Shown: positions 5,741 through 10,965 of the stretch, in pieces
How the letters are laid out: each line of letters starts with the position of its first letter
Numbering within the stretch: position 1 is the stretch's first letter
DNA from: Nitrospira sp. UBA5699
GTDB taxonomy: Bacteria; Nitrospirota; Nitrospiria; Nitrospirales; Nitrospiraceae
DNA length: 10,965 nucleotides
Assembly (NCBI GenBank): GCA_002420105.1
Contig: DIHJ01000086.1
Span: 4,043-15,007 of the forward strand
Reading direction: 5' to 3'
Notes under the pieces: model-generated
What the model was told of the DNA's origin: nothing
Seen by the model: only the letters and a program-made list of their open reading frames with translations
The model's database searches: none
Program-made: the position numbers and the translations under genes

Positions 5741-6472
5741 TCAGCGCGATTCCCGCGCCAATTTCAGAAACACGTCCTCCAAATCGGCCTGGCCGAACCG
5801 GGCGACGATCTCCTGCGCCGTCCCCTCGGCCACGATCCGGCCCCGCTGCAGGAAAATGATGCGGTCCGACATTTCCTCCATTTCACGCATGTTGTGCGAG
5901 GTATAGAGAATGCTGAGGCCGGCCGACCGCCGTTCCTCTTTCAGCAGCGTTCGAATCTTATGGGCGATGTCCGGATCGAGACTGGCCGTGGGTTCGTCGA
6001 GAAAGAGAATTTTCGGTTCCGTGAGAAAGGCCTTGGCAAGAGTCAGCCGGGTCATCTGCCCGGACGACAGTTTCCGTGTGATCTTCCGCCGGAACTCCTC
6101 CATCTCCAGTTTTTTCACGACGTCGTCGACGCGCCGCGCGATGTCCGTCATCCCGTACAGCCTGGCCACCACCCACAGGTTCTCTTCGACGGTCAGCGCC
6201 ATCGGCATGGAAATGTAGGTCGAGGAGAAGTTCACCTGTTGCAAGATCCGCTCGCGCTGGGTGGCCAGATCCATTCCGAACACGTGAATCGACCCGGACG
6301 TCGGAGTGATCAGCCCCAGCAGCATATGCATGGTCGTCGTCTTGCCGGCCCCGTTCGGGCCGAGCAGGCCGAGAATTTCCCCCGGCCTGATCGTAAACGA
6401 CACGTCGTTCACCGCGACGAACTCGCCGAAGCGCTTGGTCAGATTGGTCGCTTGAAGGACGGGAGCGGTCAT
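5741..6472 (-). CDS. ABC-2 transporter ATP-binding protein
   Basis: This 243-residue protein is a complete single nucleotide-binding domain. Walker A is GPNGAGKTT (38-46), the signature loop is LSSGQ (135-139, Ser replacing the usual first Gly), Walker B with catalytic Glu is ILFLDE (155-160) followed by PTASLD, and the switch His is H193 (TSHNM). It hydrolyses ATP in the cytoplasm to drive the membrane partner encoded downstream at 4535-5326. The C-terminal 'LEDVFLKLAR' ending is typical of ATPases paired with ABC-2 exporters. The start is 24 bases after the cytochrome stop. An ATPase next to a c-type cytochrome raises the thought of CcmA (heme export), but the partner is a generic ABC-2 permease and no other ccm gene is present. 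Confidence 0.92.
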   Translation of the reverse strand: MTAPVLQATNLTKRFGEFVAVNDVSFTIRPGEILGLLGPNGAGKTTTMHMLLGLITPTSGSIHVFGMDLATQRERILQQVNFSSTYISMPMALTVEENLWVVARLYGMTDIARRVDDVVKKLEMEEFRRKITRKLSSGQMTRLTLAKAFLTEPKILFLDEPTASLDPDIAHKIRTLLKEERRSAGLSILYTSHNMREMEEMSDRIIFLQRGRIVAEGTAQEIVARFGQADLEDVFLKLARESR

Positions 6473-6496
6473 GCCTGTCCCGGGCTCATCCGTTGG

Positions 6497-7204
6497 TTAG
6501 AAGGAGAGAAACTCTTTGATCTTGTCGGGAAGATGACAGGTCTCGCATTTCCGGTCGAGCACCCGGCCCTGATGCTCGGCCTTCCCGTCATGGCACCGGA
6601 AACAATCGTTGAGGGCCCTCGTCCGGAGATACGACCCTTCCGGGTGGTCCGGGTACCAGGGCTTGCTGTCGGCCGATACATGCCCGCGGGGAATGACGAT
6701 CGGGTAGCCCTTGATGGGCTGCTCATGGACCACCCCGGAATGGCAGGTGGTACAACCTTCGCCCTGCCCTCGGGCCCCGAACGCTTCCATGTGCCTGCGG
6801 TGGCTCATCACGAGACCGACGTCTTTCACCGGAGGCGGCAGGTCGCGCGGCGCGACTTCCGACACCCGGAGAATATTCCGGTGACAGCTCAGACACACGT
6901 TGGAATCGACGGCGCCGCGCAGATTGTGCGGATCGGTGGGCGTTCCGAACAAATACACCGCCACGTCCTTGGTGCCGGCCCAGGCCTTGTCGTGAATCCA
7001 CCCTTCGAGCCCGGGCCTGACGTGGCAGGCGACGCAGGTGACCTCTTTGTGCGACGACTTCGCCCAGCTCTCGTAGGACGGGGCGATCGTGTGGCAACTG
7101 GCGCAGAACTTGGGATGATTCGTGAGGGGAATGGCGACGCCGCCCAGCGCAACGGCTCCGGCTACGAGCGCACCGACGATGGTCGCCCTAGGCTTCCAGT
7201 TCAT
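6497..7204 (-). CDS. Membrane-anchored hexaheme c-type cytochrome, NapC/NirT-like
   Basis: This 235-residue protein starts with one hydrophobic segment (about 7-26) lacking an obvious cleavage site, so it is likely an inner-membrane anchor with a periplasmic heme domain. Six CXXCH motifs bind heme c: 34-38, 57-61, 104-108, 151-155, 201-205 and 220-224. The first two, with 'CHTIAPSYESWAKSSH' between them, resemble the N-terminus of NapC/NrfH-type quinol dehydrogenases, which are usually tetraheme. Extra His residues (52, 135, 138, 160, 175, 187) could be distal ligands. The likely role is electron transfer between the quinone pool and a periplasmic redox enzyme. ATG 7204 overlaps the mobB end by 17 bases, which points to coupled translation. 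The next gene (ABC ATPase) follows after 24 bases. The exact redox partner is not encoded in the window. Confidence 0.9.
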   Translation of the reverse strand: MNWKPRATIVGALVAGAVALGGVAIPLTNHPKFCASCHTIAPSYESWAKSSHKEVTCVACHVRPGLEGWIHDKAWAGTKDVAVYLFGTPTDPHNLRGAVDSNVCLSCHRNILRVSEVAPRDLPPPVKDVGLVMSHRRHMEAFGARGQGEGCTTCHSGVVHEQPIKGYPIVIPRGHVSADSKPWYPDHPEGSYLRTRALNDCFRCHDGKAEHQGRVLDRKCETCHLPDKIKEFLSF

Positions 7205-7712
7205 GCTCCGCTTGGGGCCGTTGCAACGGGAAGTGCTTCATGATGAGCGCCGCCACGGACGGCACGTCGTCGAGTCCGAACACCGGCACGTGCAGATCCA
7301 CCGGCTTGTCCGACACCACCGCCAGCAATCCTTCCGGCGACACCGTGATTTCGCCGGCCTGCTCGCGGATGATGACGATCTTGGGATACCCCTCGTTCTT
7401 CCAGCCCTCGGCAATGATCAGATCATAGGAGCCGTCCAGAAACCGGTCGCGCACCTCCTCCACGTGCATCTGATCCGAGACATCGGCGAACATGGCCATG
7501 CTGCCTTTCGACAGGATGACCACGCTGCTGGCGCCGGCCTGCTTGTGACGCCAGCTGTCCTTGCCTTCCGTGTCGAGATCGAATCCGTGTCCGGCATGCT
7601 TGACCGTGGCGACCTTGTAGCCGCTCCGGACGAGTTCCGGGATCACGCGTTCGATAAAGGTGGTCTTGCCGCTGTTGGATCGCCCGACGAAACAGAGAAT
7701 GGGGACCGCCAT
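7188..7712 (-). CDS. mobB: MobB, molybdopterin-guanine dinucleotide biosynthesis adaptor protein
   Basis: This 174-residue P-loop GTPase has the MobB pattern: Walker A GRSNSGKTT (10-18) directly after the first strand, 'VATVKHAGHGFDLDTEGKDS' for the second conserved segment, then 'AGASSVVILS' and 'DLIIAEGWKNEGYPKI', the usual MobB core motifs. MobB binds GTP and assists MobA in attaching GMP to molybdopterin, giving the bis-MGD cofactor of DMSO-reductase family enzymes such as nitrate reductase and nitrite oxidoreductase. Start ATG 7712 (AVPILCFVG) is chosen over the frame's upstream Met because GTPase homology begins here; the AAAGGA before it is ten bases away. It follows moeA by 22 bases and overlaps the cytochrome by 17 bases. 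MobA is not in the window. Confidence 0.93.
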   Translation of the reverse strand: MAVPILCFVGRSNSGKTTFIERVIPELVRSGYKVATVKHAGHGFDLDTEGKDSWRHKQAGASSVVILSKGSMAMFADVSDQMHVEEVRDRFLDGSYDLIIAEGWKNEGYPKIVIIREQAGEITVSPEGLLAVVSDKPVDLHVPVFGLDDVPSVAALIMKHFPLQRPQAEHELEA

Positions 7713-7734
7713 GGTACAGGAGTCCTTTCGTCCC

Positions 7735-9033
7735 TCAGCAACAGGAGAGCCGATGAGGCCCCGTATGGCTCTGTTTGGCGTAACCGGCCCAGGCTGCATC
7801 GCTCAGCAGCTGCACGGACACCGTGTCGCCGGGATTCAGCCGCTCGACCTCGACCGGCACGTCGATCAGACAGTTCGCCTTGACCATCGAGGTCAGGATC
7901 CCGGAACCCTGGTCGCCGGTCGTCCGCACTTTGAACGTCCCGTCTTCCCTGGTCAGCACGCCGCGCAGAAAGTGGCGGCGGTCCGTGCGCTTGGAGAACT
8001 TCTCCTGGAATTCGGCCTGAACCACCGGCCGTCCGTAGCTGCGATGCCCGGTCATCTTGAGCATCGCCGGACGGACCAGTTGTTCGAACGTCACCATCGA
8101 GGACACCGGATTCCCCGGCAATCCGAAGGCCAGTTTGCCCTGGATCTTCCCGAACGCCAGCGGTTGTCCGGGGCGGATCGCGAGTTTCCAGAAATTCATC
8201 TCCGCGCCGAGGTCGCGGAAGACGGCCTTCGTGAAATCGTAGTCCCCCATCGACACGCCGCCGGAGAGCACCAGAATATCCGCCGTCAGCCCGTGCGAGA
8301 TTTTTTCCTTCAGCGCCGAGGGATTGTCCCGAGCGATGCCGAGAAGGAAGGGAATCCCGCCGGCCTCCTGTACCGCGGCGGCAATGCCGTAGCTGTTGGA
8401 GTTGATGATCTTCTCCTCGCTGAACCGCTCGTCCAGATCGGCCAGCTCGTCGCCGGTCGAAAGAATCGCCACACGCGGCCGCTGATAGACGAAGACGAAG
8501 GACTTGGCCAGAATCGCCAGCATGCCGGTCTCGCCCGGGCGGATCGTCGTGCCCTTCGCGATGATCCGTTCGCCCTTCTTCACGTCCTCGCCCTGCGGGC
8601 GGATGTTCGACCCTCTCGGCTCCGCTTTGAACACCCGGACGGAATCCGGCGTATGCTCGGTGTCCTCCACCTTCAAGACCGTGTCGGCCCCCTTGGGAAT
8701 CGGCGCACCGGTCATGATGCGGATCGCCTGGCCGGGACCGACCGTCTTCGTCGGCATCTTCCCCGCCGGCACGTCTTCGATCACCGTCAGCGTGACCGGC
8801 TTCTGAATCGGCTGCTCCTGTCTGATATCCTCCCAGCGCACGGCGAACCCGTCCATCGCGCTGTTGTCCCACGGCGGATTGTCGCGCTCGACGACGATGT
8901 CCTCGCCGAGCACCCGCCCCAGCGCATCGAGGATGGAGAGCTTCTCCAGCCCCAGAATCGGGGTCGCGTCCAACACGGTCTTCTGTGCCTCTTCAAGGGG
9001 AGTCAGGCCCTGCATGGCGTCCTTGGCTTTCAT
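7735..9033 (-). CDS. moeA: MoeA, molybdopterin molybdenumtransferase
   Basis: This 432-residue protein is a full-length MoeA. It inserts molybdate into adenylated molybdopterin to complete the molybdenum cofactor in the cytoplasm. Family motifs occur in order: PPWDNSAMDGFA (53-64), TGAPIPKGAD (108-117), GSNIRPQGED (141-150), LSTGDEL (191-197), NSNS (211-214), SGGVSMGDYD (257-266) and GLPGNPVSS (304-312). The C-terminal beta-barrel domain IV runs from about residue 335 and ends in CC. ATG 9033 is preferred, ten bases after the mrp stop. ATG 9015 (MQGLTPLEEA) has AAGGA upstream and is a real alternative that would remove six residues. Its place between mrp and mobB fits an operon for molybdoenzyme maturation. 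All catalytic-domain motifs are intact. Confidence 0.95.
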   Translation of the reverse strand: MKAKDAMQGLTPLEEAQKTVLDATPILGLEKLSILDALGRVLGEDIVVERDNPPWDNSAMDGFAVRWEDIRQEQPIQKPVTLTVIEDVPAGKMPTKTVGPGQAIRIMTGAPIPKGADTVLKVEDTEHTPDSVRVFKAEPRGSNIRPQGEDVKKGERIIAKGTTIRPGETGMLAILAKSFVFVYQRPRVAILSTGDELADLDERFSEEKIINSNSYGIAAAVQEAGGIPFLLGIARDNPSALKEKISHGLTADILVLSGGVSMGDYDFTKAVFRDLGAEMNFWKLAIRPGQPLAFGKIQGKLAFGLPGNPVSSMVTFEQLVRPAMLKMTGHRSYGRPVVQAEFQEKFSKRTDRRHFLRGVLTREDGTFKVRTTGDQGSGILTSMVKANCLIDVPVEVERLNPGDTVSVQLLSDAAWAGYAKQSHTGPHRLSCC

Positions 9034-9043
9034 CGTGCGGTAC

Positions 9044-9997
9044 TCAATGATGTTGGCGCGGAGCGATGTTGACGAGCGATCCGCTTTTCTTGCAGAACGC
9101 TTCCACCTTGTTGGCGATCTCGTGATACGCCTCGGCGGTCGGCGTATCGGAGTAGAACATGGCGAACGGTTCGCCCGCATCGGATTGCGTGACCACGTCG
9201 GGGTCGAGCGGGATCCGCCCGAGAAACGGCACCCCCATGTCGTGAGCCGAGGCTTCCCCTCCGCCCTTCCTAAACACTTCGATGTGGTTGTGACAGTGCG
9301 GGCATTCCAGGCCGCTCATGTTCTCCACGATGCCGATGATGGGCACTTCGCTGTCCTTGCAGAACGTCACCGACTTGCGGGAATCCAGCAGAGCCACCTC
9401 CTGCGGCGTCGTGATGATCACGGCCCCGCTGACGTTGCCCAGCAGATCGATCGTCGTGACCGATTCGTTTCCCGTGCCGGGCGGCAGATCGATCAACAGA
9501 AAGTTGAGGTCCTGCCATTCCACCCCGCCGAGCAATTGGTTGATGAACTCGTACTTGTAGGCATCGCGCCAGATGATGGGGTCGTCCGGGTTCTGGAGCA
9601 GGAACGACATCGAGGCGATCTTGAGATTGTAGGCCTGGAAGGGGATGATGCCGCCCGAGGTGCTGATCTTCAACTTCTGGCCCTCGGCGCCGACCATCTT
9701 CGGAATGTTGGGCCCGTGGATGTCCATATCGCAGATGCCGACGTGCCATCCCTTGAGCGCCAGGCTGACCGCGATGTTGGTCGTGCAGGTGCTCTTGCCC
9801 ACCCCGCCTTTGTTGCTCATGATCAAGACTTTGTACTCGATCCGCTCCATCCGCTTGGCGACGAGCCAGCGGCTGTGCCCCTCCTTGTCCTTTTGACAGA
9901 ATTCGTTCTCGTCGCAGATCGCGCAGGCCCACATGTACGTGCAGGCGTCGCTTCCGCCGGAGGTCGGCGTTTGTATGATATTCAGTTCGCGAGGCAT
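9044..9997 (-). CDS. mrp: Mrp/NBP35 family Fe-S cluster carrier ATPase with N-terminal Cys motif
   Basis: This 317-residue P-loop ATPase belongs to the Mrp/ApbC/NBP35 group that carries 4Fe-4S clusters to apoproteins. The deviant Walker A is SNKGGVGKST (61-70), switch I is DMDIHGPNIP (90-99), Walker B is DLPPGTGN (170-177), and the cluster-bridging CPHC lies at 232-235 after ENMSGLE. The N-terminus lacks the DUF59/MIP18 domain common in bacterial Mrp. Instead it has four Cys (C19, C25, C28, C34: C-x5-C-x2-C-x5-C), recalling the N-terminal ferredoxin-like motif of eukaryotic NBP35. ATG 9997 has AAGGG about eleven bases upstream. It lies 44 bases after tatC and 10 before moeA. The likely job is supplying Fe-S clusters to the molybdoenzyme served by its neighbours, an inference from context. 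Confidence 0.92.
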   Translation of the reverse strand: MPRELNIIQTPTSGGSDACTYMWACAICDENEFCQKDKEGHSRWLVAKRMERIEYKVLIMSNKGGVGKSTCTTNIAVSLALKGWHVGICDMDIHGPNIPKMVGAEGQKLKISTSGGIIPFQAYNLKIASMSFLLQNPDDPIIWRDAYKYEFINQLLGGVEWQDLNFLLIDLPPGTGNESVTTIDLLGNVSGAVIITTPQEVALLDSRKSVTFCKDSEVPIIGIVENMSGLECPHCHNHIEVFRKGGGEASAHDMGVPFLGRIPLDPDVVTQSDAGEPFAMFYSDTPTAEAYHEIANKVEAFCKKSGSLVNIAPRQHH

Positions 9998-10021
9998 GGT
10001 GGTCGTACCCTTTCTACCTGT

Positions 10022-10038
10022 GCGTCGTCACGCGACGC
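10022..10038. other. Six-base-pair hairpin in the tatC-mrp spacer
   Basis: GCGTCG (10022-10027) and CGACGC (10033-10038) form a perfect stem around TCACG, just after the tatC stop (10042-10044, minus strand). It has no T-run on the minus strand, so it probably does not end transcription. It could lower expression of downstream genes or protect the upstream mRNA. Confidence 0.35.
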
Positions 10039-10041
10039 GCG

Positions 10042-10965
10042 CTACCGCCGCCTGTTGCCCGTCGGCACGCCGACGTAATCGCCGTCCGCCGCGCCGGACA
10101 TCGCCGGCGCCATGACTTTGGCGCCCGCGGCGACCGGCGCCACCGCCGTCCCGGCTTCGGACGCCGTCGGTTTTTTCTTGTGAAAGAACCCTGCGCTGAT
10201 GATGCCCACTTCGTAAAACACGTACATGGGCAGCGCCATCAGACACTGATTGAAGGGATCCGGGGTGGGAGTCAGAATCGCCGCGATGATGAAGGCGCCC
10301 AGCAACGCCCATTTGCGGTAGCGCTTGAGAAACGGGGCATCGACCCAGCCCAGCTTGGCCATCAGGGTGATCGCCAGAGGAACCTCGAAAATCAACCCGA
10401 ACACCATCAGAAACCACAGCGCGAATCCCACGTACTGGGCGATCGACAGCTGCGGGATGAATCCGGCGCTCACGCCGTACGACACGAGAAAGTTCAGCGC
10501 GAACGGCAGCACGAAGAAAAACGAAAACCCGACACCGGCGTAAAACGCCACCGTGCTCAGAAACACGAACGGTCCGACGAACCGGCGCTCCTGCGCATGC
10601 AGGCCCGGCACGACGAAGTGCCACACCTCCAGCAGGATGTAGGGCGTCGCGACCACGAGCGCGAACAACCCGGCCACCTTCACGTTCTGCCAGAGGGCTT
10701 CGGCCGGAGCGAGAAACACGAAGGGCACGGTCGGCAGGTCCGTCGGCACCCAGGAGAGCGAGCCGGGCACGAACATGTTTTGGAGGGGAATCCGCAGCCA
10801 CTTGACCAGGGTGTCGGCGTAAAAAAACGTGCCGACGAACACGACCGCCGTCACGATGACGGCCCGCGTGAGCCGGACCTGGAGCTCCACCAAGTGCTCC
10901 ATGACCGGCATTTTTTTGTCTTCCAGCGGCTTGAAGACAGAGTCTTGCAGCCACCGGTTGAAATC
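10042..10965 (-). CDS. tatC: TatC, Sec-independent protein translocase subunit (5' end beyond window)
   Basis: TatC recognises twin-arginine signal peptides and, with TatA/B, exports folded cofactor-bearing proteins. The conserved N-terminal MPVMEHLVELQVRL, the first-loop segment 'LAPAEALW', the 'FVVPGL...ERR' loop and the 'FGLIFEVP' and 'TPTPDPFNQ' segments are all visible, with six hydrophobic spans expected. ATG 10911 gives 289 residues, but the frame stays open to the window edge. Its 18 extra codons (ending PLEDKK) have normal codon use, so the true start is probably beyond 10965. After the last span comes an unusual Ala/Pro/Gly-rich tail of about 45 residues (KKKPTASEAGTAVAP onward, ending GNRRR), probably cytoplasmic and disordered. 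It heads the visible operon, 44 bases before mrp. Its clients would be Tat-exported enzymes assembled by the neighbouring gene products. Confidence 0.93.
   Translation of the reverse strand, partial: DFNRWLQDSVFKPLEDKKMPVMEHLVELQVRLTRAVIVTAVVFVGTFFYADTLVKWLRIPLQNMFVPGSLSWVPTDLPTVPFVFLAPAEALWQNVKVAGLFALVVATPYILLEVWHFVVPGLHAQERRFVGPFVFLSTVAFYAGVGFSFFFVLPFALNFLVSYGVSAGFIPQLSIAQYVGFALWFLMVFGLIFEVPLAITLMAKLGWVDAPFLKRYRKWALLGAFIIAAILTPTPDPFNQCLMALPMYVFYEVGIISAGFFHKKKPTASEAGTAVAPVAAGAKVMAPAMSGAADGDYVGVPTGNRRR

Noticed and set aside
5741..6472. CcmA heme exporter ATPase
   Set aside because: A cytochrome gene is adjacent, but the partner permease is a generic ABC-2 type with no CcmB/CcmC features and no other ccm genes are seen.
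4442..7243. A 933-codon open frame on the plus strand
   Set aside because: It lies antisense to the permease, small membrane protein, ABC ATPase and cytochrome genes, all of which show clear motifs. Its His/Pro/Arg/Gln-rich translation has no domain and is a by-product of GC-rich codon use.
8864..10078. A 404-codon open frame on the plus strand
   Set aside because: It is antisense to mrp and the moeA start, with no recognisable domain.
1..10965. CRISPR arrays, tRNA or rRNA genes, insertion sequences and prophage genes
   Set aside because: Looking through both strands gave no regularly spaced repeats, no cloverleaf-like stretch, no transposase motifs and no terminal inverted repeats with target duplications.

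Overview
The window is GC-rich (roughly 60%), densely coded bacterial DNA. The gene set suggests a chemolithotroph of the phylum Nitrospirota, probably Nitrospira or a close relative. It includes a TatC with a LEDKKMPVMEHL-type N-terminus, a receiver protein of a style I associate with Nitrospira, and a molybdenum-cofactor/Tat/multiheme-cytochrome block. This placement rests on remembered protein style, not on a search, and I hold it at about 0.65.

Left part, plus strand (66-3045): a stand-alone NFACT protein (RqcH/FbpA family, ribosome quality control), a CsgG/LpoB-like outer-membrane lipoprotein whose 3' end looks frameshifted, and a single-domain response regulator whose phospho-acceptor Asp is replaced by Asn. 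The three have separate spacers holding small hairpins and a short direct repeat. They look like separate transcription units.

Middle, minus strand (3130-4306): a 2-oxoglutarate/Fe(II) dioxygenase lies downstream of a small glycine-rich RRM RNA-binding protein. A strong GC hairpin between them is best read as the RRM terminator. It lies inside the longest open frame of the dioxygenase, so the dioxygenase must start further in. The dioxygenase converges on the response regulator across a spacer of degenerate hexamers that can fold.

Right part, minus strand (10965 down to 4535): one tight eight-gene run, read tatC (5' end beyond the window) - mrp/NBP35-like ATPase - moeA - mobB - membrane-anchored hexaheme c-type cytochrome - ABC ATPase - small three-span membrane protein with a Cys/His tail - ABC-2 permease. 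Gaps are 0-46 nt, with a 17-nt overlap (mobB/cytochrome) and a 4-nt ATGA overlap (small protein/permease), so an operon is very likely. The logic is assembly of an exported molybdo-iron-sulfur enzyme: cofactor insertion (MoeA, MobB), Fe-S delivery (Mrp), folded export (TatC) and electron transfer at the membrane (cytochrome). The ABC exporter with its Cys-tailed companion is the least explained part. If the organism is Nitrospira, nitrite oxidoreductase is the obvious client, but nothing in the window proves that.

I see no tRNA, rRNA, CRISPR array, insertion sequence or prophage. No gene-free stretch exceeds about 230 bases.
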